Source: Microbacterium sp. BH-3-3-3 (GTDB lineage: Bacteria > Actinomycetota > Actinomycetes > Actinomycetales > Microbacteriaceae). From it: a stretch of 64,000 bases of DNA. The stretch spans positions 1 through 64,000 of the forward strand of contig NZ_VEFS01000002.1 in NCBI RefSeq assembly GCF_007679045.1, written 5' to 3'. Position numbers and translations under genes: made by a program. The notes beneath the pieces are model-generated. The model made no database searches, had not been told where the DNA came from, and was given only the letters and a program-made list of their open reading frames with translations. Positions 45,859 through 53,405 of this stretch are shown piece by piece. Position 1 is the first letter of the stretch, and every line of letters begins with the position of its first letter.

Positions 45859-46746
45859 ATGAACGAACTCACCACGCTCGAGCGCCGCGCGCTCCAGTCG
45901 ATCAGCACCCCCGAGGGGCACATGCTCATCGTCGCCGCCGACCAGCGCAACGGCATGAAAGCCGCCATCAAGGACGCCCCGAACGGCTCCGACGCGATCT
46001 CGCGCGAAGAGCTCGCCGAGGTGAAGGCCGACCTCGTGCGCCACCTCGCCAACCACGCACCGGCCATCCTGCTCGACCCCGAGGTCGCGCTGCCCCAGAT
46101 CGTCGACGACGGTGTGCTCGACCGCGACACCGGGCTCGTCGTGGGCCTGGACGCCTCGGGCTTCGAGACCGTCGACGGCCTGAAGTACACCCGCTTCGTG
46201 CCGGGTGTCACCCCTCGCACGGTGCGCGACATGGGCGGCACCGTAGCCAAGATGCTGTACTACACCCGCCCCGACAAGCAGGATGCCGACTCCCGCGTCG
46301 CGCAGGAGATCCGCGACCTGGTGCAGGCGTGCGACGACGAGGGACTGCTGCTCATCGTCGAGCTGCTGACCTACCAGCTCGAGGACGAGAGCGACGAGGA
46401 GTACAAGGCGAAGTTCGCCGACCTGGTCGTCGACGGGGCCGCGCTCGCCGTGGCGTGCGGCTCGAAGATCCTCAAGCTCCAGTACCCCGGCTCCGCCGAG
46501 GCGAGCGCCCGTGTGACCGAGGTCGCCCAGGGCGTGCCGTGGGCCGTGCTGTCGGCCGGCGTTGACCACGAGACCTTCATCGAGCAGGTGCGCACCGCCG
46601 TCGCGAACGGCGCCTCGGGTGCCATGGCCGGTCGATCGCTCTGGAAGGACAGCCTCTCGATCGACGCCGCTCGTCGCGAGGAGCTGCTCTCGGGTCGTGC
46701 CCTGCCGCGTCTGCGCGAGCTCGCCGACGCCGTCGACGGGCGCTGA
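45859..46746 (+). CDS. LacD-type class I tagatose-1,6-bisphosphate aldolase
   Basis: A 295-aa TIM-barrel class I aldolase: MLIVAADQRNGMKAAI near the N-terminus, VGLDASGFETVDGLKYTRF, LLIVELLTYQ, SKILKLQYPGSAEA with the likely Schiff-base lysine, and GASGAMAGRSLWKD at the phosphate site. It fits the LacD/tagatose-bisphosphate aldolase group, cleaving ketose 1,6-bisphosphates to DHAP and glyceraldehyde 3-phosphate. An AGAGAAGAGAG purine tract precedes the ATG. It follows FGGY kinase (2) by 61 bases. It is unrelated in fold class to the class II aldolase of system 1. Confidence 0.86.
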   Translation: MNELTTLERRALQSISTPEGHMLIVAADQRNGMKAAIKDAPNGSDAISREELAEVKADLVRHLANHAPAILLDPEVALPQIVDDGVLDRDTGLVVGLDASGFETVDGLKYTRFVPGVTPRTVRDMGGTVAKMLYYTRPDKQDADSRVAQEIRDLVQACDDEGLLLIVELLTYQLEDESDEEYKAKFADLVVDGAALAVACGSKILKLQYPGSAEASARVTEVAQGVPWAVLSAGVDHETFIEQVRTAVANGASGAMAGRSLWKDSLSIDAARREELLSGRALPRLRELADAVDGR

Positions 46747-46754
46747 GATGACCT

Positions 46755-46822
46755 CGCCCGCGCGGCGGTCGATCCCTCCGCGGGTGCACGCGGGGGAGGG
46801 TCGGTGCGCCGCCGCGCGGGCG
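46755..46822 (+). terminator. Nested GC-rich terminator after the LacD-type aldolase
   Basis: CGCCCGCGCGGCGG (46755-46768) pairs perfectly with 46809-46822. Inside it a second stem CCCTCC...GGAGGG with CGCG pairs forms a nested hairpin. It separates the kinase/aldolase unit from the following LacI gene. Confidence 0.65.
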
Positions 46823-46877
46823 GGGTGCCCCTCGCCACGCGAGGCCGCGCCGACACGGGGGCACGCAGACCGGCGGA

Positions 46878-46883
46878 TAGGGT
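46878..46883 (+). promoter_or_regulatory. -10 element of LacI regulator (3)
   Basis: TAGGGT matches TANNNT, 43 bases before the GTG. A CGACAC lies ~21 bases upstream as a poor -35. No operator palindrome is seen here, so autoregulation is not evident. Confidence 0.4.
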
Positions 46884-46926
46884 GGCGATTCGACCCCGTC
46901 CCGCCCATTCACCTCGGAGGTGCCTC

Positions 46927-47907
46927 GTGACGACCATGCGCGATGTCGCCCTGCGCGCGGGCGTCAGCACCAAGACCGTGTCGCGCGTGTTCAACGACGA
47001 CCCCCATGTGCTCCCCGACACGCGCGCGCTGGTCGAAACCGCGATGCGCGAGCTGAACTACGTGCCCAACGCACTCGCGACCACCTTCCGCGCGGGGCGC
47101 GCCTCGGTGATCGGAGTGGCCGTCCCCGACGTCGTCGACCCGTTCTTCGCCGCGATCGCGCGTGCCGTCGAAGACACCGCGCGCAGCCACGGCCTCTCGA
47201 CGCTCGTGACGAGCCTCGGCGAAGACCCGGATGACGAGAGGCCGGCGCTCGAATCGCTGCTCGGTCGACAGTTGACGGGGCTGGTGATCGCCCCCGTGGG
47301 GACCGACCACTCGTGGCTCGAGCGCTGGCGCGGGCACACCCCCATCGTCTTCGTCGACCGCGCCCCGGCGGGTCTGCACACCGACACCTTCACCGAGAAC
47401 GACGAGGCCGGCGCCCACCTGGCGACGAGCCACCTCGTCTCGCACGGACACCGGCGCATCGCCTACCTCGGCGACCGGGTGCACCTGTCGACCGAGACCA
47501 AGCGCATCGACGGCTGGCGCCGCGCGCTCACCGAGGCCGGGATCGAGATCGACGAACAGCTGGTCGTCTCGCAGGTGTCGGACCGTGGGTCCGCGGCATC
47601 CGCCCTCGAAGACCTCCGCGCCCTGGCCGAACCGCCCACGGCCCTGTTCTCGGCCAACGCGCGCTCGTCGATGGCGCTCGCCCACGTGCTGCGCGGCGCC
47701 CCGATGCCCTTCGTCGGGTTCGGCGACTTCCCGATGGCCGACACGCTGACCCCCTCGGTCACCGTCATCGACCAGGACCCGCGCCGCATCGGCGCGCTCG
47801 CTGCCGAGCGGGTGTTCGCACGCCTCGAGCCCGACGCGGGCCTGGGGCTCGACGAGGTGACCGTCATCGACGTCTCACTCGTCGAGCGGGAGTCCTGCGG
47901 ACTCTGA
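46927..47907 (+). CDS. LacI family transcriptional regulator (3), system 2
   Basis: A 326-aa regulator beginning with the HTH TMRDVALRAGVSTKTVSRVF, hinge ALATTFRAGR and a sugar-binding-type domain (VVDPFFAAIARAVED onward). The positions matching LacI Tyr17-Gln18 are Thr-Lys. GTG start with GGAGG 6 bases upstream; ATG three codons on is an alternative. It lies between the two arms of system 2 and is the best candidate to bind the GACACCGGTGTC sites. Confidence 0.9.
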   Translation: MTTMRDVALRAGVSTKTVSRVFNDDPHVLPDTRALVETAMRELNYVPNALATTFRAGRASVIGVAVPDVVDPFFAAIARAVEDTARSHGLSTLVTSLGEDPDDERPALESLLGRQLTGLVIAPVGTDHSWLERWRGHTPIVFVDRAPAGLHTDTFTENDEAGAHLATSHLVSHGHRRIAYLGDRVHLSTETKRIDGWRRALTEAGIEIDEQLVVSQVSDRGSAASALEDLRALAEPPTALFSANARSSMALAHVLRGAPMPFVGFGDFPMADTLTPSVTVIDQDPRRIGALAAERVFARLEPDAGLGLDEVTVIDVSLVERESCGL

Positions 47908-47942
47908 TCGTCGCGGTGCACGCGCAGCGGAGGCGAGCGAGC

Positions 47943-47965
47943 GCGGCGCCCCCCAACGGCGCCGC
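47943..47965 (+). terminator. Terminator after LacI regulator (3)
   Basis: GCGGCGCC pairs with GGCGCCGC around a 7-base loop, ~35 bases after the LacI stop. Confidence 0.5.
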
Positions 47966-48067
47966 ACCCGCTGCCGACGACCGGAGCGCATGGCGCATCC
48001 GATCTGCGCGAGCGGGGGTCCCCCACGGCCGCCCTGCTCACGGTGGTTTCCATCCAAGCACAGCGAC

Positions 48068-48100
48068 TCGTAAATAGCATCCAATGCATGTTCGTAAATA
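48068..48100 (+). repeat. Direct repeats TCGTAAATA upstream of XRE gene
   Basis: TCGTAAATA occurs at 48068-48076 and 48092-48100, start-to-start distance 24 bases, in an unusually AT-rich patch just before the -35 of the XRE gene. The spacing is a little over two helical turns, suitable for a regulator binding on one face. Confidence 0.5.
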
Positions 48101-48106
48101 CAACCC

Positions 48107-48135
48107 CTGACGTGCCGAAGGGTGACGTCTAGGAT
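48107..48135 (+). promoter_or_regulatory. Leaderless promoter of the XRE/ImmA/membrane module
   Basis: CTGACG (48107-48112), 17 bases, TAGGAT (48130-48135). The GTG start follows 6 bases after the -10, with no ribosome-binding site, so the mRNA probably begins at the start codon. Confidence 0.6.
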
Positions 48136-48141
48136 CGACAC

Positions 48142-48786
48142 GTGGGTCGCGGCGCTGTCGGACCGCCCTCGCGGTACTCCCGCCGAGTGGTGGCGAATGT
48201 GGATCGCCTCCGTCAGGCCAAGGGCCTCACGGTGGGCGAGCTGCTGACGCGCGCCGGCATGACGAAGAGCTACTACCAGTCGCGCGCCGGCTTCTCTCTG
48301 CCCTACAACACGAACGACATCGAGGCGCTCGCCGCGGCCCTCGGAGTGAGCCCCGAAGAGCTTGCCAACCCGGCTGCCGCGCCCCGCATCGAGATGCGCG
48401 TACCGGCGGGTCCGATCGCCGAACGCGTGCGACGTCTCATCGCGAGCCACGGCTCACGAGAGTCGGATCTCCTCGCCGTTCTCGACGGCATCGACCCGGC
48501 CCTGGCCGAGAGCGCGCGGGCGCTGCTCGCCGCGACGACCAACACGGTCGTGCTCGACGAAGAAGTGCTGCGCGCCGTCACCGAATGGGCGGACGTGCCG
48601 GCCGAATACCTCACCGACTACACCGACGAGACGGTCACCGATCGCACCGAGGCGGAGCTCGAACTGCGCGGGGCGATGCGCGAGGCCGGGGCCAGCAGCA
48701 TTCAGTTCCGGGCCCTCGGCGAGATGTCCCCCGACGCGTTGCGCGCCATCGCCCGCTCGCTGCGCGGCAGGCCGCCCGCGACGTGA
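48142..48786 (+). CDS. XRE-like helix-turn-helix protein
   Basis: A 214-aa protein. Residues ~17-75 form a Cro/C1-like HTH (VANVDRLRQAKGLTVGELLT; AGMTKSYYQSR; IEALAAALGVSPEELAN). Residues ~85-200 are helical and acidic with no recognised domain; the stretch VLDEEVLRAVTEWADVPAEY resembles regions in XRE proteins paired with ImmA/IrrE proteases. GTG start from a leaderless promoter. Followed 22 bases later by the protease gene. It probably controls its own operon and is the likely target of the protease (inference from the family pairing). Confidence 0.8.
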   Translation: MGRGAVGPPSRYSRRVVANVDRLRQAKGLTVGELLTRAGMTKSYYQSRAGFSLPYNTNDIEALAAALGVSPEELANPAAAPRIEMRVPAGPIAERVRRLIASHGSRESDLLAVLDGIDPALAESARALLAATTNTVVLDEEVLRAVTEWADVPAEYLTDYTDETVTDRTEAELELRGAMREAGASSIQFRALGEMSPDALRAIARSLRGRPPAT

Positions 48787-48808
48787 GCGGACGCACGGGG
48801 GAACGGTC

Positions 48809-49270
48809 GTGAACGAGTCGGACGAGATCCTCACTCGCGTGCGTGAGCGCGGAGACGCGGCGTTCCGCCGCGCCGCACTGACCCCGGGGATGACCTTCGA
48901 CGACGTCGTCGCGGCGGTCGAGAAGGCCCTCGAGATCCGCTTGACCATCGTGCCCGAGATCGACACGGCGCACTGGGGCACGATGACCGGCTTCCTGGCG
49001 TATTTCGCCGATCGGCGCGAGGGCAGCATCCACGTGCGGGCCTCGGATGCCACCGTCTACAGCCAGTTCGCCGCCTCGCACGAACTGGGGCATCTTCTCG
49101 ATGACGCGCACTGCTCGGGGGCGCTGCACGAGCGCTCCGCGGCGTCGCCCCACGCCGCTCCCGGCCTCACGACTCCGGAATACGAGGCGGAACTCGTCGC
49201 GGAGCACGTCGCTCACCGCATCGCGCGTCTGCTGTACGCCTCGCCGAGGGTGGCCGAGTCGTCATGGTGA
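48809..49270 (+). CDS. ImmA/IrrE family metallo-endopeptidase
   Basis: A 153-aa protein with the zinc motif HELGH at residues 91-95 (QFAASHELGHLLDD) and a likely third ligand among the glutamates of PEYEAELVAEHV (~124-132). ImmA/IrrE enzymes cleave or inactivate XRE-type repressors in response to signals. It has GTG start with GGGGGA upstream. It overlaps the membrane protein gene by 7 bases and so is coupled to it. Confidence 0.83.
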   Translation: MNESDEILTRVRERGDAAFRRAALTPGMTFDDVVAAVEKALEIRLTIVPEIDTAHWGTMTGFLAYFADRREGSIHVRASDATVYSQFAASHELGHLLDDAHCSGALHERSAASPHAAPGLTTPEYEAELVAEHVAHRIARLLYASPRVAESSW

Positions 49271-50190
49271 CGGTGCTGCTCATCGATGCGGCGCTCGCGG
49301 GGTTGCTCCTCGTGGTGGTGCTGCGAGCGCGGGTCGCGTGGCAGCAGCCGCGGGCACGCATCGCGTGGCTCGCCGCCGCGGTCGGTGTGGTGGCGCTGCT
49401 CACCCAGGGCACGGTGGTGCCGCTCGAGGTGCTCGACGGTGCACTCGGGGGCACGAACGTGCTGAAGCTGGTGCAGAACGTGCTCACGATGGTCGCGCTG
49501 TGGCTCGGCGTGCAGGCGGGCACCGCCCCGGTGACCGCCCGCGTGCGCACCCTGCGGTGGCGTGTGCCGATCGTGCTCGGCGTCGTGTTCGTCGTCGTCT
49601 TCTTCGCCGCCATGCCCGACAGGACCGCGTCGTCGTTCTTTTTCTTGGAAGAGGCCGCAGCCACCTCGACCGGCGCCTGGTTCTACGGCGTGGTTCACAT
49701 GGCCGGGATCGCCTTCGTCGGGGCGCTGCTCTGCGCGTCGGCGAGGGTGTCGCTGACGCGCACGCGGGTGTTCTTCCGCCTCGGTGCCGTGGGGATCGTG
49801 GCGGGATGCGTCAGCGAGATCGTCGATCTGACCCTCACGCGCTTCTTCGCCCCGAACGCCGTCGTCAGCGCCCTGTTCGACCCGCTGTTCTACCTCGGTG
49901 TCGTCTCGTTCGTCATCGGGATCTTCGTGGCCTCGAGGACCACCACCGCGATCCACCGACGTGGCGAGACGTTGCTCGCGCGTGTCGACGAGGTCGCTCG
50001 TGAACGCGGTGTGAGCATGCCGCCGGGGCTCGCCGCCGATGCGGTCGCCGACACGCGTCTGCACGCTCTGCGGGTCGCGATCGAAGACGCCGCCATCGCC
50101 ACCTCGACGCCGCTCGCGGCCGATCAGCGCGCCCTGCTCGACGACGTCGACGCCCACCTCACCCGTCAGACCTCGGGAGCTCGCTCATGA
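49264..50190 (+). CDS. Seven-helix membrane protein with cytosolic tail
   Basis: A 308-aa protein. Hydrophobic segments near residues 4-21, 33-52, 66-84, 100-118, 140-160, 171-190 and 206-226, then an ~80-residue soluble C-terminal tail (RRGETLLARVDEVARERGVS onward). The layout resembles the MAB_1171c/DUF6545 family that accompanies XRE and ImmA/IrrE genes in other actinobacteria (from memory, not checked). No enzymatic motif seen. It may sense a membrane signal and act on the protease. Confidence 0.7.
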   Translation: MVTVLLIDAALAGLLLVVVLRARVAWQQPRARIAWLAAAVGVVALLTQGTVVPLEVLDGALGGTNVLKLVQNVLTMVALWLGVQAGTAPVTARVRTLRWRVPIVLGVVFVVVFFAAMPDRTASSFFFLEEAAATSTGAWFYGVVHMAGIAFVGALLCASARVSLTRTRVFFRLGAVGIVAGCVSEIVDLTLTRFFAPNAVVSALFDPLFYLGVVSFVIGIFVASRTTTAIHRRGETLLARVDEVARERGVSMPPGLAADAVADTRLHALRVAIEDAAIATSTPLAADQRALLDDVDAHLTRQTSGARS

Positions 50191-51314
50191 TTCGTTCGCT
50201 CGCCATCGGCGCCGGTGCGACCGCCGCGACGGTCGCCCTCGCGCACACCGCCCTCGCCGGGTACGTCGCGCGGAGGCTGATCGCACCGCGCGCACCAAAG
50301 GTGTTCTCGCCCGCCCTGATCAAGGGCGACACCGTCTCGGTCCCCGCCACGGCCGACAGTCTGCAGCCGGGCACCTACGGTCTGCGGCTCGACGACGGGT
50401 CGCACCTGAGGGTCGGCGAGGTGGTCCGCACCGACGGCGACCGCGTGGTGCGCACCGTGCTCGAACGTCCCTCGGGTCTCGCAGACGGCGAGGTGATCGC
50501 CGCGTGGACCTCGCAGAACATCGGCGCCCCCGAAGACGTCGGTCCCACACGGCACGTGTCGATTCCGCTCCGCCGCGGCGGGGTGGCCGAGGCGTGGGAG
50601 ATCGGCGACGAGGCCACGGCCGACGGGCGGTGGACCATCCACGTGCACGGCCTGCGCTCGAGCCGCAACGGTGCGCTGCGGTCGGCTCCGGCGACCGTCG
50701 ACGCCGGGTGGATATCGCTCGTCGTGTCGTACGCCGGCGACGAGGAGTGCGCCCCCGCCGACACCCTGCCCTCGACGCTCGGCACGCGCGAGTGGCGCGA
50801 CGTCGACGACGCCATCGCCTACGCGGTGGAACGCGGGGCACGCGAGATCGTGCTCGTGGCCTGGTCGATGGGCGGCACCATCGCGATGCTCGCGGCGGAG
50901 CAGTCGGCCCATCGCGACGCCCTCGTCGGGCTCGTGCTCGTCGCCCCGGCGCTGGACTGGACGCGCATCGTCGAGAACGCCGTGGCATCCGCTCACCTGC
51001 CGCGCACCGTGGCGGCCGCTTCGATGCGCGTGCTCGGCAGCCCCGTGGGTGCCCGTGCCCTCGGCCTCGTCGAGGCCGTCGACGCCCGCGCGCTGACCTG
51101 GGTCGGACCGCAGCGCCCGGGTCCCGGCATCCCGACCCTCATCGTGCACAGCAGGGTCGACCCGGTGGTGCCGTTCTCGGGGTCGGTCGCCTACGTCGAA
51201 CGGCATCCGGATGCCGAGCTCCTGGCGTTCGACGCCACCGGACACTGCAACGAGGCCAACCAGGAGACCGAGCGCTTCCACGACGGGATCGCCGGGTGGT
51301 TGCGGCGTCTCTGA
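50187..51314 (+). CDS. Alpha/beta hydrolase with N-terminal membrane anchor
   Basis: A 375-aa protein. A hydrophobic N-terminus (residues ~3-28) acts as anchor or signal; the first half is a beta-rich domain, and the hydrolase half has HVHGLRSS near residue 153, the nucleophile elbow AWSMGGT near 230, an acid in HSRVDPVVPF and a histidine in TGHCNEANQ. It overlaps the membrane protein gene by 4 bases and so may belong to the XRE/ImmA module. Substrate unknown. Confidence 0.8.
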   Translation: MIRSLAIGAGATAATVALAHTALAGYVARRLIAPRAPKVFSPALIKGDTVSVPATADSLQPGTYGLRLDDGSHLRVGEVVRTDGDRVVRTVLERPSGLADGEVIAAWTSQNIGAPEDVGPTRHVSIPLRRGGVAEAWEIGDEATADGRWTIHVHGLRSSRNGALRSAPATVDAGWISLVVSYAGDEECAPADTLPSTLGTREWRDVDDAIAYAVERGAREIVLVAWSMGGTIAMLAAEQSAHRDALVGLVLVAPALDWTRIVENAVASAHLPRTVAAASMRVLGSPVGARALGLVEAVDARALTWVGPQRPGPGIPTLIVHSRVDPVVPFSGSVAYVERHPDAELLAFDATGHCNEANQETERFHDGIAGWLRRL

Positions 51315-51340
51315 GAGGACGAGGGTCGCTGAGATCGTCG

Positions 51341-51477
51341 GAGGTCCCTGGGCTTGTGGAAGGCCCCTGAGCCTGTCGAAGGTCCCTGAGCCTGTCGAAG
51401 GTCCCTGAGCCTGTCGAAGGGACCGGCAAGGAGCGGGGGCCGATAGCTCCGACAGGCTCAGCCACCTGCGTTCGCGG
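51341..51477. repeat. 19-bp tandem array of the hairpin repeat core
   Basis: Four units of CTGAGCCTGTCGAAGGTCC (the first diverged) begin at 51348, 51367, 51386 and 51405, an exact 19-bp period; a further inverted core lies near 51451. The array fills the gap between the convergent hydrolase and polyol dehydrogenase genes. Confidence 0.85.
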
Positions 51478-51480
51478 GAC

Positions 51481-52944
51481 TCACGCGCCGTTGACTTCGG
51501 CGATCGCGCCACGGGCGCCGCGCGCGGCCAGCGACGCGCGCGCCGCCAGGTAGGCCTCGCGCAAGCGCGGGTTCTGCCCGAGGTCGCCGAAGACCGGCGC
51601 GTAGTCGAGCAGTCTTGCGGGATCGTCCGCGACGATCGCGCGCAGCTCGTCGAGACGACTGTCGACGGCCGGGGTCTGCTCGCCCGACTCGGTCCGCCCC
51701 TCGAGGAAGACGCTCCAGCCCGCGAGCACGAGGGCCGCGTGGTCGATGCGTCCGCCCGAGGCGAGCTGCTCGCGCACGACGGGCAGCAGGAACTTCGGCA
51801 GGCGGTCCGAGCCGTCGACGACCTGACGCGCGAGGGTGTCGCGGATCGCCTCGCTGCCGAAACGGGCGATGAGCTGGTCGCAGTACGCGTCGAGGTCGAT
51901 CCCCGGAACCGCACGCAGCGTCGGGATCGCCTCGTCGTGCATGTAGCCCTGCAGGAAGTCGATGAACAGCGGGTCGGTGCACACCTCGTGCACGTAGTGC
52001 GTGCCCGAGAGGATGCCGAGGTAGCTCATCGCCTGGTGCGAGGCGTTGAGCAGGCGCAGCTTCATCAGCTCGTAGGGCTCGACGTCGTCGACGAGCTGCA
52101 CCCCGACCTCGTCGAACGGCGGACGGCCGGCGGGGAAGGCGTCTTCGAGAACCCACTGCTCGAACGACTCGCTGCGCACCGGCCAACGGTCGCGGATGCC
52201 GAACTCCGAGGCGATCGCGTCGCGCGTCTCGTCGGTGGTCACGGGGGTGATGCGGTCGACCATCGAGTTCGGGAACGACACGTTCTCGGCGATCCAGCCC
52301 GACAGCGCGGCGTCGCGCCGCTCGGCGAAACCGAGCAGGGCGGCGCGGGCGACGTGTCCGTTGCCCTGGATGTTGTCGCACGACATGACGGTGAAGGCCG
52401 GGATGCCGGCATCCCGGCGTCGACGGAGAGCCTCGGTGAGCAGGCCCATGACGCTGCGCGGAGGGGTCGCTCCGTCGAGGTCGGCCAGGGTCGCCTCGTC
52501 GCGCGGGGCGTAGTCGCCGGTGGCGTCGTCGATGCCGTAACCACCCTCGGTGATGGTGAGCGAGACGATCGCGGTGTCGGGGTCGGTGAGCTTGGCGACG
52601 ACCGCCTCGGGGTCGTCGGGCACGAAGAGGTACTCGACGATCGAGCCCACGACGCGCGCCGCGGAGGTGCCGTCGGGGGCGGTGGTGACGAGGGTGTAGA
52701 GGTCGTCTTGCGCGGCGAGGGCATCGCGCATGGCCGCGTCGAACGACAAGACCCCGACCCCGCACAGGCCCCACTCGGTGTGGCCGGCTTCGAGCAGGCG
52801 GTCGAGGTACATGGCCTCGTGCGCCCGGTGGAAGCCGCCCACACCGAAGTGCACGATGCGCGAGCGCACGGCCGACCTGTCGTACGTCGGAACGGAGACG
52901 TTCGCCGCGAGGGAGGGGAGGGCGGCGGCGGTGAGGTCGGTCAT
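51481..52944 (-). CDS. Mannitol dehydrogenase family protein (polyol dehydrogenase)
   Basis: A 487-aa long-chain dehydrogenase. The N-terminal nucleotide motif reads IVHFGVGGFHRAHEAMY near residue 36; the catalytic lysine region is MKLRLLNASHQAMSYLG near 295, followed by YVHEVCTDP. It oxidises a polyol such as mannitol, arabinitol or sorbitol to the ketose with NAD(P). On the same strand as the importer genes but ~460 bases downstream of the binding-protein gene, with hairpins and repeats between. It supplies a ketose for FGGY kinase (2) in the proposed pathway. Confidence 0.9.
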   Translation of the reverse strand: MTDLTAAALPSLAANVSVPTYDRSAVRSRIVHFGVGGFHRAHEAMYLDRLLEAGHTEWGLCGVGVLSFDAAMRDALAAQDDLYTLVTTAPDGTSAARVVGSIVEYLFVPDDPEAVVAKLTDPDTAIVSLTITEGGYGIDDATGDYAPRDEATLADLDGATPPRSVMGLLTEALRRRRDAGIPAFTVMSCDNIQGNGHVARAALLGFAERRDAALSGWIAENVSFPNSMVDRITPVTTDETRDAIASEFGIRDRWPVRSESFEQWVLEDAFPAGRPPFDEVGVQLVDDVEPYELMKLRLLNASHQAMSYLGILSGTHYVHEVCTDPLFIDFLQGYMHDEAIPTLRAVPGIDLDAYCDQLIARFGSEAIRDTLARQVVDGSDRLPKFLLPVVREQLASGGRIDHAALVLAGWSVFLEGRTESGEQTPAVDSRLDELRAIVADDPARLLDYAPVFGDLGQNPRLREAYLAARASLAARGARGAIAEVNGA

Positions 52945-52985
52945 GCGGGGCTCCGTGGTTCGTGGAGAGGGGCGGGTGCGCGAGT

Positions 52986-53169
52986 CCGGTGGCTGAGCCT
53001 GTCGAAGCCTCCGCGCGGGAGGGGCAGGTGGTCCCGGGCCCTTCGACAAGCTCAGGGACCTGGGGTTGCGCGAGTCCGGGGGCTGGTGGTCCCGGTCCCT
53101 TCGACAGGCTCAGGGACCTGGTGTTGCGGGAGCCCGGTGGGTCCCGGCCCTTCGACAGGCTCAGGGACC
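52986..53169. repeat. Irregular cluster of the hairpin repeat
   Basis: Four cores: GCTGAGCCTGTCGAAGC near 52991 (GGCT/AGCC stem type) and CTTCGACARGCTCAGGGACC at ~53040, ~53099 and ~53149 (GTCCC/GGGAC stem type). It lies between the dehydrogenase start and the importer operon end. Both stem types occur side by side here. Confidence 0.85.
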
Positions 53170-53304
53170 TGGTGTGGAGGGAGGGGTGGGCGGGTTCGGG
53201 GCGGATTCCGTCGTTCGGGGCGGGATTTTCTCGCCCCGAACAACGAAACCCGCCCCAAACCGAGAGGAGAGGGGCGGATGCCGGGACCCGGGCAGTCGCT
53301 CCGG
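53170..53304. other. Non-coding stretch between repeat cluster and hairpins
   Basis: No gene-like frame is seen. It contains GGGGCGGATT and an A/T-richer patch (GATTTTCTCGCCCCGAACAA) that can pair weakly with a flanking GGGGCGG segment. No clear function. Confidence 0.4.
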
Positions 53305-53395
53305 ATCCCGGCATCCGGGATTCATCTCGCGTGAGGGGTCACTTGGTGTCGCTTGGGAGCGGCCCAGGCGACCGTTTGTGACCCCTCACGCGAGA
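53305..53395 (-). terminator. Double hairpin downstream of the binding-protein gene (copy B)
   Basis: A small hairpin ATCCCGG-CAT-CCGGGAT (53305-53321) is followed by a perfect 18-bp stem, TCTCGCGTGAGGGGTCAC (53325-53342) with 53378-53395, enclosing a 35-base loop that can itself fold partially. It lies 10 bases after the binding-protein stop. It may terminate the transport transcript or protect its 3' end before the dehydrogenase gene. Confidence 0.65.
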
Positions 53396-53405
53396 GGGGT
53401 GTCGA

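Noticed and set aside
48142..49270. Prophage or integrative element suggested by the XRE and ImmA/IrrE genes
   Set aside because: No integrase, attachment site, tRNA target or structural phage genes are nearby, and base composition matches the surroundings apart from a short promoter patch.
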